Notes: a model not told the origin generated them from the letters alone. A DNA stretch of 64,000 nucleotides from Salinarimonas soli (GCF_008386575.1 NZ_VUOA01000001.1:1-64000), one strand, 5' to 3'. Shown: positions 35,403-45,686, counted from the stretch's first letter. A program made the numbers and translations.

Positions 35403-36497
35403 ATGAACTCGACGCCGAAAGGCCAGCATCCCACCTCCTCCCAGGCGCGCGCGCTCGCGGAGCTGAACGACCGGTCGCGGGAGATCTTCCGCCAGATCGT
35501 CGACAGCTATCTCACCACCGGCGAGCCGGTGGGGTCGCGCAACCTGTCCCGCCTCATCCCCATGACCCTGTCGCCGGCCTCCGTGCGCAACGTCATGGCC
35601 GACCTGGAGCAAGCGGGCCTCATCTACGCCCCCCATACCAGCGCCGGCCGCCTGCCGACCGAGCTGGGCCTGCGCTTCTTCGTCGACGCCATGATGGAGA
35701 TCGGCGACCTCTCCCAGGAGGACCGCTCGCGCATCGAGGCGCAGGTGCGGGCCGGCGGGGGGCAGAGCCTCGAATCGGTGCTCGCCGACGCCTCGCAGCT
35801 GCTCTCGGGGCTGTCGCGGGGCGCGGGCGTGGTGCTCACGACGAAGCAGAACACGCAGCTCAAGCACATCGAGTTCGTCCGCCTCGATCCCGCGCGCGCC
35901 CTCGTGGTGCTCGTCTCCGAGGACGGTTCGGTGGAGAACCGTCTCCTCGATCTCCCCGCGGGCCTGCCGCCCTCCGCCCTCGTCGAGGCCGCGAACTTCC
36001 TCAACCACCGCATCCGGGGCCGGACGCTCGGCGACGTGAAGGGCGAGATCGCGGCCAGGCGCGCCGAGATGGAGCGCGAGCTCGACGTGCTCACCGCCCG
36101 CCTCGTGGAGGCCGGCATCGCGACGAATGCCGGGTCCGGCGAGAGCCGCCAGCTCATCGTGCGCGGCCAGGCGAACCTGCTCGAGGATTTCCGGGCCGCC
36201 GAGGACCTGGAGCGCATCCGTCAGCTCTTCGAGGCGCTGGAGACCCAGACCGACGTCATCGAGCTCCTGACCCGCGCCGAGGGCGCCGAGGGGGTTCGCA
36301 TCTTCATCGGCTCGGAGAACAAGCTCTTCTCGCTCTCCGGCTCCTCGATGATCGCCGCCCCCTTCCGCGACGGGACGCAGAAGATCGTGGGCGTGCTCGG
36401 CGTCATCGGCCCGACGCGGCTCAACTATGCCCGCATCGTGCCGATGGTCGACTACACGGCGAAGGTGGTGAGCCGCCTCCTGGAGAGCGGGCGCTAG
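35403..36497 (+). CDS. hrcA: Heat-inducible transcriptional repressor HrcA
   Basis: A 364-residue repressor. The winged-helix N-terminus has [30 protein letters not shown] and [32 protein letters not shown], the diagnostic HrcA block. The central and C-terminal dimerisation regions include [24 protein letters not shown] and [24 protein letters not shown]. HrcA binds CIRCE operators of groESL-type operons and needs GroEL for activity. I see no CIRCE inverted repeat in the rph-hrcA gap, and grpE, its usual downstream partner, is absent here. Confidence 0.93.
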   Translation: MNSTPKGQHPTSSQARALAELNDRSREIFRQIVDSYLTTGEPVGSRNLSRLIPMTLSPASVRNVMADLEQAGLIYAPHTSAGRLPTELGLRFFVDAMMEIGDLSQEDRSRIEAQVRAGGGQSLESVLADASQLLSGLSRGAGVVLTTKQNTQLKHIEFVRLDPARALVVLVSEDGSVENRLLDLPAGLPPSALVEAANFLNHRIRGRTLGDVKGEIAARRAEMERELDVLTARLVEAGIATNAGSGESRQLIVRGQANLLEDFRAAEDLERIRQLFEALETQTDVIELLTRAEGAEGVRIFIGSENKLFSLSGSSMIAAPFRDGTQKIVGVLGVIGPTRLNYARIVPMVDYTAKVVSRLLESGR

Positions 36498-36606
36498 AGG
36501 ATGCCCAGGAGAGGCGGACCCAGGCTCCCGGCCTAGATATACAATGGGCTGATGACCTGGAACCTGCTGGACGGCTCACGGATCATCTTGCGGGCGATAG
36601 CCCGGC

Positions 36607-36861
36607 TCAGCGCGTCAGCAGGTCGACGAGGAAGCGCAGGCTCACGAACAGGGCCGCGAGGCCGGAGGCCGCGGCGGCGCGGCCGTTGAGGATCTGGGTG
36701 CGGTTCAGGGCCGTCACGATCCGGTTGAAATCGGCGGCGTCCAGGGTCTCGCGGTAGCTGATCCGGCGCACCGTCCGGCCGCTGGCACGAAGCCACAGGG
36801 CCGCCGCCGCGAGCGAGGCGAGAAGCGCCGCGATGTCCATCGCGATGATGAGCCCACGCAT
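36607..36861 (-). CDS. Small membrane protein, unknown function
   Basis: An 84-residue protein with two hydrophobic helices (LIIAMDIAALLASLAAAALWL at residues about 4-24 and AAAASGLAALFVSLRFLVDLL at about 62-82) separated by a charged loop (RTVRRISYRETLDAADFNRIVTALNRTQ). It lies 22 bp downstream of the kup stop on the same strand and may be co-transcribed with it. No family recognised. Confidence 0.6.
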   Translation of the reverse strand: MRGLIIAMDIAALLASLAAAALWLRASGRTVRRISYRETLDAADFNRIVTALNRTQILNGRAAAASGLAALFVSLRFLVDLLTR

Positions 36862-36883
36862 GGAGCGCCCCGCCCGAGACCCG

Positions 36884-38818
36884 TCAGACCGTCACCTGCG
36901 TCCCGACCTCCACGACCCGGCCCGTCGGGATCTGGAAGAAGTCGGTGGCGTCGCTGGCGTTCTTGGCGAGCATGATGAAGATCCGGTCCTGCCAGATGGG
37001 CATGCCCGACTGGGCGGCGGGCCGGATCGAGCGCCGGGACAGGAAGAACGACGTCGCCATGATGTCGAACTTGAAGCCGAGCTTGCGCAGGATGGCGAGC
37101 CCCCGGGGGACGTTGGGGGTCTCCATGTAGCCGTAGGTCATCACCACGCGCCAGAAGCTGTCGCCGAGATGGTCCACCTTCACCCGCTCCTCGTCGGCGA
37201 TGCGGGGCTCGTCGGCGCTGCGCACGGTGAGGATGACGTTCTTCTCGTGCAGGACCTTGTTGTGCTTCAGGTTGTGCAGGAGCGCGGAGGGCGCCGTCTC
37301 GGGGTCGCTCGTGAGGAAGACGGCGGTGCCCTTCACCCGGTGCGGCTGGCTCTTGCCGAGCATCGCGATGAGCTCCGTCACGGGGACGTCGGTCTTGCGG
37401 GTCTTCTCGAACAGGATGCGCGTGCCGCGCACCCAGGTGAGCATCAGCGTGATGAGCGCGGTGGCGAGAAGCACCGGCACGTAACCGCCGGTGAAGAGCT
37501 TCGTGAGGTTGGCGCCGAAGAAGGCGAGGTCGATCACGAGGAAGGGCAGGATGAGGAGGAGCGTCGTGGCGAACGACCAGCGCCACCCCTTCCAGATCAC
37601 GATGATGGCGAGGATCGCGTCCACCGACATCGCCCCGAACACCGCCACTCCGTAGGTATGGGCGAGCGCGCTCGACGACCCGAAGGCGAGAACCAGGATC
37701 AGCACGCCGATGAGCAGGAGCGCGTTCACCCGGGGCAGGTAGATCTGGCCCTGGTGCGAAGCGGACGTGAAGCGGATCTCGAGGCGCGGCAGGAGCCCGA
37801 GCTGCACGGCCTGGCGGGTGAGGGAGAACGCCCCAGTGATCACGGCCTGCGCCGCGATGATGGTGGCGAGCGTCGCGAGGCCCACGAGGGGGAGCGTCGC
37901 CCATTCGGGCACCAGCCGGTAGAACGGGTTCTCCACCGTCTCGGGATGGGAGAGGACGAGGGCGCCCTGGCCGAAATAGTTCAGGATCAGGGCCGGGAAG
38001 ACGAGGGCGAGCCAGGCCGAGCGGATCGGCCCACGGCCGAAATGGCCCAGATCCGCGTAGAGCGCCTCGGCCCCCGTGGCGACGAGGCAGACGCCGCCGA
38101 GCACCGCGAGCGCGATGCCCGGGTTGTTCCACAGGAAGCCCAGGCCGTAGAGCGGGTTGATCGCGAGGAACACGCCCGGGTCGTCGGCGATGTGAAGAAG
38201 CCCCGTGAGGGCGAGTGTCGCGAACCAGACGAGCATGACGGGCCCGAAGAAGGCGGCGACCTTCCCCGTGCCGCGGCTTTGCACGGCAAAGAGGCAGACC
38301 AGGATCGCGACCGTGATCGGGACCACGTAGTTTTCCATCGCCGGCACGGCGATCTTGAGGCCCTCCACCGCCGAGAGCACGGAGATCGCCGGGGTGATCA
38401 TGGCGTCGCCGTAGAACAGGCCGGCGCCGGCGGCGCCCAGCACCAGGACGGTGCCCCGCCCCCGTCCCAGCACCCGCTGCGCGAGGGCGACGAGGGTGAG
38501 CGTGCCGCCCTCGCCGTTGTTGTCGGCCTTGAGCAGCACGACGACGTATTTGAGGGTGACCACGAGGATCAGCGACCAGAGCATCAGCGAGAGCACGCCG
38601 ATGACCATCTCGCGGGTCACGGGGCCGCCGGCGCTCGCCGCCTGGATCGACTCGCGCAGGGCGTAGAGCGGGCTCGTGCCGATGTCGCCGTAGACGACGC
38701 CGAGCGCGCCGAGGGCCAACGTCCAGAAGCTGGACTTGTGATGCGCGTCCGGCAGGGCAGCCGCTTCGGGAGCCGCTGAGTCGGGGTGCGCTAGGCCCTG
38801 CGTGGGAGTTTGGGGCAT
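36884..38818 (-). CDS. kup: Low-affinity potassium uptake transporter Kup
   Basis: A 644-residue KUP/HAK transporter. The N-terminal signature [22 protein letters not shown] is intact, followed by about 12 membrane helices (for example [27 protein letters not shown] and [33 protein letters not shown]) and a roughly 170-residue cytoplasmic C-terminal domain ([29 protein letters not shown]). It probably works as a K+/H+ symporter in the inner membrane. Confidence 0.95.
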   Translation of the reverse strand: MPQTPTQGLAHPDSAAPEAAALPDAHHKSSFWTLALGALGVVYGDIGTSPLYALRESIQAASAGGPVTREMVIGVLSLMLWSLILVVTLKYVVVLLKADNNGEGGTLTLVALAQRVLGRGRGTVLVLGAAGAGLFYGDAMITPAISVLSAVEGLKIAVPAMENYVVPITVAILVCLFAVQSRGTGKVAAFFGPVMLVWFATLALTGLLHIADDPGVFLAINPLYGLGFLWNNPGIALAVLGGVCLVATGAEALYADLGHFGRGPIRSAWLALVFPALILNYFGQGALVLSHPETVENPFYRLVPEWATLPLVGLATLATIIAAQAVITGAFSLTRQAVQLGLLPRLEIRFTSASHQGQIYLPRVNALLLIGVLILVLAFGSSSALAHTYGVAVFGAMSVDAILAIIVIWKGWRWSFATTLLLILPFLVIDLAFFGANLTKLFTGGYVPVLLATALITLMLTWVRGTRILFEKTRKTDVPVTELIAMLGKSQPHRVKGTAVFLTSDPETAPSALLHNLKHNKVLHEKNVILTVRSADEPRIADEERVKVDHLGDSFWRVVMTYGYMETPNVPRGLAILRKLGFKFDIMATSFFLSRRSIRPAAQSGMPIWQDRIFIMLAKNASDATDFFQIPTGRVVEVGTQVTV

Positions 38819-39069
38819 GGGGGTTCGATTGAGAGGCCGTCTGGTGATCCGAAGCGAAACGCGATCCGACAGGTTTCGCCGGTCAACGCGGCGGAGGACT
38901 GGTCCAGTCCGGGCGCGCGGTCACTAACATACCCTGCATCAGCTTAAAACCGAATCTAAGCCAAGGTTCCGGGACGCGTCATCCTGCCCGGACCGGAGGC
39001 CCCTGGGCCGCCTCTTCCCAGGGCGCGCCGCAGGTGCCAGAACGGGCGTGGAAACCGCCGCGACGGGGG

Positions 39070-39579
39070 ATGCAGGCCGCGCCCATGGAGGAGCCCGAGA
39101 GGTACCGCCGCCCGTCGGCGGCCGACATCTTCCTGAGCTTCGAGGGCCGTCTCGACCGGGAGCGCTGGCTCGGCGGCGTGGCGCTGCTCGTCCTCGTGGT
39201 CACGGGCACCTTCCTGGCGACCTGGCGCCTCGCCGAGGCGGGCCTCATCGGCGGAACGGCGCGGGAGGCGCTGCGCGTCTTCGTCCAGGTCTTCGTCCTC
39301 GTGCCCTGGACCGCGATGGATTGGAAGCGCTTCCATGATCTCGGCCATCCGGGCCCTCTTGCCCTCATCTGCCCGGGCCTCTACGCGGGCTCGCGCGCCT
39401 GGGACACGGCGGTGCCGGCAGGCCTGCCCGGCCACGAGGCGGTGAGCGCGGCGTTGAGCTGGCTTCAGGTCGCGGTGGCCTTGTGGCTTGCCTATGCCCT
39501 GGCCTATCTCGCCGGATCGCCCGAGCCCAACCCCTACGGCGCGCCGCCCGGCCCGCCCTCCGCCCCGGAGACCCCATGA
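39070..39579 (+). CDS. DUF805-family membrane protein
   Basis: About 169 residues. [28 protein letters not shown] is the conserved FxGR(I/L)xRxxxW start of DUF805 (YhaH family). [24 protein letters not shown] is the typical central K-R-xHD-G block, and SPEPNPYG the C-terminal motif. Three to four transmembrane helices. The start is uncertain: ATG 39070, ATG 39085 and GTG 39034 are all possible. The stop overlaps the dapE ATG by 4 bp. Function unknown. Confidence 0.75.
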   Translation: MQAAPMEEPERYRRPSAADIFLSFEGRLDRERWLGGVALLVLVVTGTFLATWRLAEAGLIGGTAREALRVFVQVFVLVPWTAMDWKRFHDLGHPGPLALICPGLYAGSRAWDTAVPAGLPGHEAVSAALSWLQVAVALWLAYALAYLAGSPEPNPYGAPPGPPSAPETP

Positions 39580-40739
39580 CCCGCAAGCCCCTCGATCTGG
39601 CGCAGGCCCTGATCCGCTGCCCCTCCGTGACGCCTGCCGAGGGCGGGGCGCTGTCGCTGCTCGCGGACGTGCTGGGCGAGGCCGGCTTCGAGGTGCACCG
39701 CCCCGTCTTTCGGGAGGAAGGCACGCCGGACGTGGAGAACCTCTATGCCCGGTGGGGCACGGGCAGCCCGTGCCTCGTCTTCGCCGGCCACACCGACGTG
39801 GTGCCGCCGGGCGACGCGTCGACCTGGCGGCACGATCCCTTCTCGGGCGCGATCGAGGGCGGCGAGCTGTTCGGCCGGGGCGCCGTCGACATGAAGGGGG
39901 GCGTGGCCTGCATGGTCGCCGCGGCGCTCGCCTTCACGGCCGCCAACCCCGAGGCGCCGGGCTCCATCGCCTTCCTCATCACGGGTGACGAGGAGGGGCC
40001 GGCCGTGAACGGCACGGTCAAGCTGCTCGAATGGGCCCGCGCGCGGGGCGAGCGCTTCGATCATTGCGTGCTGGGCGAGCCCACGAATCCCGAGGCGCTT
40101 GGCGACATGATCAAGATCGGCCGGCGCGGCTCCCTCACGGGGCGTCTCGTGGTCCATGGCCGCCAGGGTCACGTGGCCTATCCGCACCTCGCCGAGAACC
40201 CCATCCCCGGCATGGTGCGGCTGCTCGCGGCGCTCGGCGCCGAGCCGCTGGATGCGGGGACCGAGCACTTCGACGCCTCGAACCTCGAGGTCACCACCGT
40301 GGACGCCGGGAACCCGGCCACCAACGTGGTGCCGGCGGAGGTGCGCGCCACGTTCAACATCCGCTTCAACGACACCTGGACCCCCGAGACCCTGGAGGCG
40401 GAGATCCGCAGGCGTCTCGACGCGGCTGCCGGGAACACCGTGCGCTACACCCTGCGCGTCGAGCCCACCAATGCCGTGGCCTTCCTCACCGCGCCGGGCC
40501 CCTTCGTGGAGCGCTTCGCCATGGCTGTGGAGGCCGAGACCGGCCGGCGGCCGGCGCTCTCCACCACGGGCGGCACCTCGGATGCGCGCTTCATCAAGGA
40601 CCATTGCCCGGTGCTGGAATTCGGCCTCGTCGGCCAGACCATGCATGCCGTCGACGAGCGGGTGGCGGTGGCGGATCTCGACCGCCTCGCCGCGATCTAC
40701 CGCCGCTTCCTCGACGGCTATTTCGGTGCCGCCGCGTAA
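39576..40739 (+). CDS. dapE: Succinyl-diaminopimelate desuccinylase
   Basis: A 387-residue dizinc M20 peptidase-fold enzyme that removes succinate from N-succinyl-LL-diaminopimelate in lysine and peptidoglycan synthesis. [60 protein letters not shown] (catalytic EE) and CVLGEPTNP are the DapE blocks; [11 protein letters not shown] near the C-terminus is subfamily-specific. Its ATG (39576) overlaps the DUF805 stop. Confidence 0.93.
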   Translation: MTRKPLDLAQALIRCPSVTPAEGGALSLLADVLGEAGFEVHRPVFREEGTPDVENLYARWGTGSPCLVFAGHTDVVPPGDASTWRHDPFSGAIEGGELFGRGAVDMKGGVACMVAAALAFTAANPEAPGSIAFLITGDEEGPAVNGTVKLLEWARARGERFDHCVLGEPTNPEALGDMIKIGRRGSLTGRLVVHGRQGHVAYPHLAENPIPGMVRLLAALGAEPLDAGTEHFDASNLEVTTVDAGNPATNVVPAEVRATFNIRFNDTWTPETLEAEIRRRLDAAAGNTVRYTLRVEPTNAVAFLTAPGPFVERFAMAVEAETGRRPALSTTGGTSDARFIKDHCPVLEFGLVGQTMHAVDERVAVADLDRLAAIYRRFLDGYFGAAA

Positions 40740-40808
40740 TCGGCGTCTCTTGCCAGCGGCATGGGAGCGGCGGACGATGCCGGCCGCCCACACCGGAGGA
40801 GGCGCGGC

Positions 40809-41240
40809 ATGGATCGTTTCACGGGCGGCTGCCTGTGCGGGAGCGTCAGGCTCGTGGCGACGGGGCGTCCCTACCGGGTCGGCCTGTGCCACTGCCTCGA
40901 CTGCCGCAAGCACCACGGCGCCCTGTTCCAGGCGACCGCGATCTTCCCCGAGGCGGCCGTGACGGTCGAGGGCGAGACGCGGGACTATGCCGGGCGCCAC
41001 TTCTGCCCGCGCTGCGGCTCGCCGCTCTTCGCCCGCAGTGCCGACGAGGTCGAAGTGAACCTCGGTTCCCTCGACGCACCGAACCAGCTGACGCCCACCT
41101 ACGAGAACTGGACCGTCCGCCGCGAGTCCTGGCTGCCTCCGTTCCCGTCCGAGAGGCGCTACGCGCGCGACCGCGAGGCGGCCGGCCGCTCCGAGGGCGA
41201 GGTCCGGCGGCCTGGCGACGGCGGGCCTCCGGACGTTTAA
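40809..41240 (+). CDS. GFA (glutathione-dependent formaldehyde-activating)-like zinc protein
   Basis: A 143-residue CENP-V/GFA domain. Zinc cysteines are in GGCLCGSVRL (C8, C10), LCHCLDCRKHHG (C27, C29, C32) and HFCPRCGSPLF (C66, C69). The family includes Gfa, which binds glutathione and formaldehyde, but most members, including short ones like this, are of unknown function. GGAGGAGGCGCGGC upstream of ATG 40809 is a strong ribosome site. Its stop overlaps the end of the convergent hydrolase gene. Confidence 0.83.
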   Translation: MDRFTGGCLCGSVRLVATGRPYRVGLCHCLDCRKHHGALFQATAIFPEAAVTVEGETRDYAGRHFCPRCGSPLFARSADEVEVNLGSLDAPNQLTPTYENWTVRRESWLPPFPSERRYARDREAAGRSEGEVRRPGDGGPPDV

Positions 41241-42103
41241 GCCTCGGGGAAGCGGCGCGCCAGGAAGTCCTCGACCGCGGCGCCGAAGGCGTCGTTGCGG
41301 TCGCCCGCCACCATGTGGCGGGCCTCGGCGACGTTGGCGTATTCGGCATGGGGCGCGAGCGCCCGGAACTCCGCCACCGCCTCCGGGGTGACGAGCTCGC
41401 TCGACCCGCCGCGCACCAGCAGGGTCGGCACGCTAAGGCCTGCCGCGGCCCGCACCAGGGCGGCCTCGACGGTCTCGCGGTCGCGGCCCACGGGGCTCGG
41501 CCCGTCGAGGAAGGAGGGGTCCCAGTGCCAGCGCCAGCGGCCGTCGGGATGCTGGCGCAGGTTCTTGCGCAGGCCGTCGAGGGAGGTGGGGCGCGGCCGG
41601 TGCGGCAGATAGGCCGCGACCGCGTCGGCGGCCTCCTCGATCGTCGCGAAGCCCTCGCGGGCCCGCGCCCGCATGAAGCCCTGGATATGGTCCACGCCGC
41701 CCGGATCCATCCGCGGCACGATGTCGACGAGGACGAGCCCCGCGAAGACGGGCTCGCCGGACTCGCCCAGGGCATGCAGCGCCGCGATGCCGCCGAGCGA
41801 CGCCCCGATCGCCACGGGCTTGCGGCCCGTCTCGTCCGCGATCTGGCGCGCCACCGCGGCGGCGTCCGCCGCGAAGACAGGGAAGGAATAGAGCCCGTCC
41901 GCCACCCAGGCGCTGTCGCCGTGGCCGCGCTGGTCGAGGGCGATCGCCCGCCAGCCCCGGGCGGCGAGGCGCCGGGTCGTCTGCCCCCAGGCGTGGCGCG
42001 TCTGGCCGCCGCCATGCAGGAGGAGGGCGGTCCGGGGGCCCGGGCCGGCGACCGTCGCGGCGAGCGCGTTGCCGTGCGCGCCCTGGAAGGTGCGGTTCGT
42101 CAT
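41237..42103 (-). CDS. Alpha/beta hydrolase
   Basis: A 288-residue alpha/beta-hydrolase fold. LLLHGGGQTRHAWG is the oxyanion-hole loop, ALDQRGHGDS precedes the nucleophile elbow GASLGG (Ser nucleophile), and the C-terminal acid/His pair is in LLVRGGSSELVT and ARHMVAGDRND. Relatives are esterases, dehalogenases and C-C hydrolases; substrate unknown. It starts at 42103, overlapping the stop of the upstream hydrolase gene by 4 bp, so both are translated from one message. Confidence 0.82.
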   Translation of the reverse strand: MTNRTFQGAHGNALAATVAGPGPRTALLLHGGGQTRHAWGQTTRRLAARGWRAIALDQRGHGDSAWVADGLYSFPVFAADAAAVARQIADETGRKPVAIGASLGGIAALHALGESGEPVFAGLVLVDIVPRMDPGGVDHIQGFMRARAREGFATIEEAADAVAAYLPHRPRPTSLDGLRKNLRQHPDGRWRWHWDPSFLDGPSPVGRDRETVEAALVRAAAGLSVPTLLVRGGSSELVTPEAVAEFRALAPHAEYANVAEARHMVAGDRNDAFGAAVEDFLARRFPEA

Positions 42104-42864
42104 GGGCGCTCGCTCAAGAAAGCGAGCACGCCCGCCTTGTGGGTTCGGTCGCCGACGGCGAGGTTGTGGTCGCGGTCGGGGATGTCGAGGGCGCGGGCGC
42201 CGGGGATGAGGGCCGCGAGCGCCGGGCCGGAGCCCGCGACCGCGTCCCGCGTTCCCACCGAGACGAGCACCGGCACCGCGATGCGCCCGGCCTCCTCCCG
42301 CGAGAGCACCTGCCGCGAGCCGCGGATGCAGGCCGCGAGCGCGGCGAGATCGCTCTTCGTCTGCTCGGCGAAGGCGCGGAACATGCGCTGCATCGGGTCG
42401 GTGAGGGCATCGAGCGAGGGCGCCTCCATGGCGTCGGCGATGCCGAGCGGCAGGCCTACCCCCTCCACGAGATGGATGCCCAAACCCCCGAGCAGGGCGG
42501 AGCGGACGCGGTCGGGGTGGCTCAAGGCGAGGTGGGCCGTGATGCGGGCGCCCATGGAATAGCCGATCACGTCGGCGCGGGGGATGTCGAGATGGTCGAG
42601 GAGGCGCCGGGCGTCCCCCGCCATGACGTTGGAATCGTAGGCCGCCGGCTCGTGCGGCTTGTCGCTCTGCCCGTGCCCCCTGTTGTCGAGGGCGATCACC
42701 CGGAAGCCCGCGCCGGTGAGGGTCTTGGTCCACAGGGTGTTGACCCAGTTCACCGCGTGGTTCGAGGCGAAGCCGTGGATCAGGAGGATCGGATCGCCGG
42801 AACCCGCGGCAGGCTCGATGTCGACATAGGCGATGCGGACGCCGTCGGAGAGGAAGCTTTGCAT
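42100..42864 (-). CDS. Alpha/beta hydrolase
   Basis: A 254-residue alpha/beta hydrolase. ILLIHGFASNHAVNWVNT is the HG oxyanion loop, ALDNRGHGQSDKP the next conserved turn, IGYSMGARITAHLA the nucleophile elbow (GYSMG), LVSVGTRDAV the acid and DRDHNLAVGD the histidine region. It resembles 3-oxoadipate enol-lactonase and esterase-type proteins. First gene of a two-gene unit with the 41237-42103 hydrolase. The two share fold and order but are not close copies. Confidence 0.82.
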   Translation of the reverse strand: MQSFLSDGVRIAYVDIEPAAGSGDPILLIHGFASNHAVNWVNTLWTKTLTGAGFRVIALDNRGHGQSDKPHEPAAYDSNVMAGDARRLLDHLDIPRADVIGYSMGARITAHLALSHPDRVRSALLGGLGIHLVEGVGLPLGIADAMEAPSLDALTDPMQRMFRAFAEQTKSDLAALAACIRGSRQVLSREEAGRIAVPVLVSVGTRDAVAGSGPALAALIPGARALDIPDRDHNLAVGDRTHKAGVLAFLSERP

Positions 42865-42926
42865 GGGGGCCGATCAGGATGGGAGGCCCCGTCTAAAGCG
42901 ATTTCGGCCGGATGTGAACGCCCATG

Positions 42927-42955
42927 AAAAAAGGCCGGCGGAAACCGCCGGCCTT
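42927..42955 (-). terminator. Intrinsic terminator of the FadL-type porin gene
   Basis: On the minus strand GGCCGGCGG, a TTT loop and CCGCCGGCC are followed by TTTTTT (42932-42927). It lies about 25 bp after the stop of the outer-membrane protein gene at 42980. Confidence 0.93.
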
Positions 42956-42979
42956 CAGACCACGTCCGATCCGGCGGGA

Positions 42980-44404
42980 TCAGAACTTGCGGATAAGCGG
43001 GCGCTCCTCGACCGCCACCACCGCGGGCTCGTCCCAGCGATAGGTGAGGCCGACCGCGAGAACGTCGACGGACGGCTTGGCGACGCCCTGATAGCTCACG
43101 CCCGAGAAGGAGGGATGGCCCGGGACGATGTTCACCGGAGCGTCCTTGATGAAGTAGTGGGCGTAGGAGACGTCCACCGCGAAGCGGTTGCTCAGCTTGT
43201 AGCCGACGCCCGCCGAGACGCCCCAGCGATCGTTGTCCGAGATGCGGGTGGTGCGCACCCGGTCGGTCACCGCCGACTGCTCGTAGGACACGCCGCCGCG
43301 CAGGGTCAGGAACGGGTTGAAGGCATATTCCAGGCCGGCCGAGAAATAGTGCGCGTCCGAGTACTCGAAGTTGAGCGAGGTCAGGACCTGGTCGTTCGCC
43401 GTGGAGCGGACCGGGATGCGGCTGAAGCGGCTCCAGTTCGTCCACTCGTAGCCCAGGTGCACCTGCAGGTCGGGGGTGATCTGCTGCGAGAAGCCGAGGA
43501 GGACCGACTCGGGCAGGGTCAGGTTGGCGCGGATCGGGATGTCGACGCCCGTGCCGAGGGTCGTCGGCTGGGTGAGGTCGCCCGAGAGCTCGTGGCGCAC
43601 CATCGAGCGGTAGCCGATGCCGAAGGTGCCGCCGGTCCAGGGCGTGATCGTCGCGCCGAGGCGGTAGCCATAAGAGACGTCGAAACCTTCGAGGATCGAG
43701 CTCGGCGCGTTCGGCGAGACGGCCGTCAGGGCCGCCAAGGGCCCGGTCTGCCCAAGGAAAGGCGAGGCCTGCTTCAGTTCCACCTTGAAGTACTGGATCT
43801 GGGCGGCGGCGCCGAGCGACAGCCAGGGGGTGACCTGGTAGGCGACCGAGGGCGAGGCGTTGTAGGAGCGAACCTTCGACGAGCGGCCATAGACCTGGCC
43901 GGCCGAGTTGAGGTTCTCCGCCTTGGAGCGCAGGCCCCAGGGCGCGCCGGTCGCGAGGCCGACCCAGAGCTGATCGGTGACCTGGTAGACGCTGTAGGAG
44001 CTCGGGACGACCACGCCCTCGCCGCCGATCTCGCCCACCGGGGTCTGCTGCGGGTTGGGAAGGGTGAAGCCGGCCGGGGCTCCGGCCGGGTACAAGCGGC
44101 TCGGGGCGTCGATGCTGTAGGACGCCTGCGGATAGATGAGGGCAGCGTTCCAGTTGCTCTGACGGCCCGGGAACATGGTCATCGTGGCCGGGTTCCAGCC
44201 GATCGAGGCCAGCCCGATGCCGCCCGACGCGCCGCCCGCGAACTGCAAGCCGACGCCCTCGGCGCCCTGGCCCGTGCGGATATAGAAGGAGCTCGCCTGC
44301 GCGGCGCCGGCGGCGATCAAGGTCACGCCCGACACGGTGGCGGCGGCGATCAAGGTCACGCCCGACACGGTGGCGGCGGCGATCAAGCGACGGATGGAAA
44401 ACAT
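42980..44404 (-). CDS. FadL/OmpP1-family outer-membrane transport protein
   Basis: A 474-residue outer-membrane beta-barrel. After the signal peptide (to GAAQASS, about residue 38) the mature N-terminus FYIRTGQGAEGVGLQFAGGAS...IGWNPATM matches the FadL hatch domain. Alternating amphipathic strands follow to the C-terminal YRWDEPAVV...RKF. FadL proteins carry long-chain fatty acids or other hydrophobic compounds across the outer membrane. The signal peptide is unusual: AAATVSGVTLI occurs twice, encoded by a perfect 33-bp tandem repeat (44315-44380). ATG 44404 was preferred over a longer in-frame extension upstream because it begins the signal peptide. Confidence 0.87.
   Translation of the reverse strand: MFSIRRLIAAATVSGVTLIAAATVSGVTLIAAGAAQASSFYIRTGQGAEGVGLQFAGGASGGIGLASIGWNPATMTMFPGRQSNWNAALIYPQASYSIDAPSRLYPAGAPAGFTLPNPQQTPVGEIGGEGVVVPSSYSVYQVTDQLWVGLATGAPWGLRSKAENLNSAGQVYGRSSKVRSYNASPSVAYQVTPWLSLGAAAQIQYFKVELKQASPFLGQTGPLAALTAVSPNAPSSILEGFDVSYGYRLGATITPWTGGTFGIGYRSMVRHELSGDLTQPTTLGTGVDIPIRANLTLPESVLLGFSQQITPDLQVHLGYEWTNWSRFSRIPVRSTANDQVLTSLNFEYSDAHYFSAGLEYAFNPFLTLRGGVSYEQSAVTDRVRTTRISDNDRWGVSAGVGYKLSNRFAVDVSYAHYFIKDAPVNIVPGHPSFSGVSYQGVAKPSVDVLAVGLTYRWDEPAVVAVEERPLIRKF
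44315..44380. repeat. 33-bp perfect tandem duplication in the porin signal-peptide coding region
   Basis: Copies 44315-44347 and 44348-44380 begin gatcaaggtcacgcccgac. A third partial copy (gatcaag) starts at 44381. The unit is 11 codons, so the frame is kept and the hydrophobic core of the signal peptide is lengthened. Confidence 0.95.
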
Positions 44405-44798
44405 CCCGGTCCTGCCCTTATGAGGTGTTCTTGTGCATCGACATGTTGCCGCGTTGGCAACCATCCATGCATCCTGCACGTGCCTCCATTGCGCCGCAAT
44501 CCCGCCCCAGGGCCGCCGCCCGAGCGCCCGCGCCGCCAATCGATGCCAATAAAATTGGGATGAACGACTTTCGTCATTTACAAGCCCGCGAAGTCGACGA
44601 AAGCTCTCGCGCGTCGCCGGATCCCATTCACACAATAATCGCGCGCTTCGATCCGCGGGCCCGTCGCATGGGCAAAACGCGGGCGACTGCGCTTTCGCTA
44701 GGCAGCGTGGCAAAGCCGCAACATGGGACCGGGGCGACGCGACGCTTGCCAAGCGGCCTCCGGCTTGGTCAGAGTGCGGCCCTCAAGGAGGACGCCCC
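44405..44798. other. Divergent intergenic region of the porin and FAH-family genes
   Basis: 394 bp containing both divergent promoters. The AT-richest part is 44545-44580, near caataaaattggg and a small GAC-GAAA-GTC hairpin on the minus strand. The porin frame stays open upstream into this region without protein-like composition. No repeat or RNA gene recognised. Confidence 0.45.
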
Positions 44799-45686
44799 AT
44801 GAAGCTCGTGCGTTTTGGACCCGCCGGCGAGGAGAAGCCGGGACTGGTCGACCAGGACGGCCGCATCCGCGACCTGTCCGGCATCGTTCCCGACATTTCC
44901 GGCCCCGTTCTCGGGCGCCGCATGCTCGACGAGCTGCGGGGCACGGCCCTCTCGTCCCTGCCGCTCGCGCCGGACGGCGCGCGGCTCGGCCCCTGCGTGG
45001 GGGATGTCGGCAACTTCATCGCGGTGGGCCTCAACTTCGCCGACCACGCGGCCGAGACCGGCGCGCCCATCCCGGCGGAGCCGATCCTGTTCAACAAGGC
45101 GCCCTCCTGCATCGTGGGCCCCAACGACACGGTCGTGATCCCCAAGGCCTCGCGCAAGACCGACTGGGAGGTCGAGCTCGCCATCGTGATCGGTGAGCGG
45201 GCGTCTTACGTCCACGCCAACGAGGCCCTGGATTACGTGGCGGGCTTCTGCATCTGCCACGACGTGTCGGAGCGCGAGTTCCAGCTGGAGCGCGGCGGCA
45301 CGTGGTCGAAGGGCAAGGGCTGCCCCACCTTCGGACCCTTAGGGCCCTGGCTCGTGACGGCCGACGAGGTCGCGGACGTGCAGAAGCTCGGCATGTGGCT
45401 CACCGTGAACGGCGAGACCATGCAGAAGGGCTCGACGCAGACGATGATCTTCACCTGCGCCCAGCTCGTCTCCTACATCTCCCATTTCATGATTCTGGAG
45501 CCCGGCGACGTCATCACGACGGGCACGCCGCCCGGCGTCGGCATGGCCCTGAAGCCCCCGCGCTTCCTCCAGCACGGCGACGTCGTGGCGCTCGGCATCG
45601 AGGGCCTCGGCGAGCAGCGCCAGACGGTGATGGCCTTCGACGAGTGGACCGCGACGGTGTCGCGCGGCGCGCCGACGAACCCCTGA
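44799..45686 (+). CDS. Fumarylacetoacetate hydrolase (FAH)-family protein
   Basis: A 295-residue FAH-fold enzyme: hydrolase, decarboxylase or hydratase acting on beta-diketo or 2-keto-enoic acids. FIAVGLNFADHAAETG opens the domain, DWEVELAIVIGERA carries an acidic metal ligand, and CICHDVSEREFQ and TGTPPGVGMALKPP are family landmarks. Full-length members of this subgroup include 2,4-diketo-3-deoxy-L-fuconate hydrolase and acylpyruvase-like enzymes, so sugar-acid or aromatic breakdown is possible. An AsnC-type regulator follows on the same strand 46 bp later. Confidence 0.83.
   Translation: MKLVRFGPAGEEKPGLVDQDGRIRDLSGIVPDISGPVLGRRMLDELRGTALSSLPLAPDGARLGPCVGDVGNFIAVGLNFADHAAETGAPIPAEPILFNKAPSCIVGPNDTVVIPKASRKTDWEVELAIVIGERASYVHANEALDYVAGFCICHDVSEREFQLERGGTWSKGKGCPTFGPLGPWLVTADEVADVQKLGMWLTVNGETMQKGSTQTMIFTCAQLVSYISHFMILEPGDVITTGTPPGVGMALKPPRFLQHGDVVALGIEGLGEQRQTVMAFDEWTATVSRGAPTNP

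Noticed and set aside
36833-38779. A 648-codon plus-strand frame opposite kup
   Set aside because: Low-complexity Asp/His/Glu/Arg translation that mirrors the kup coding strand; kup itself has the full family signature.
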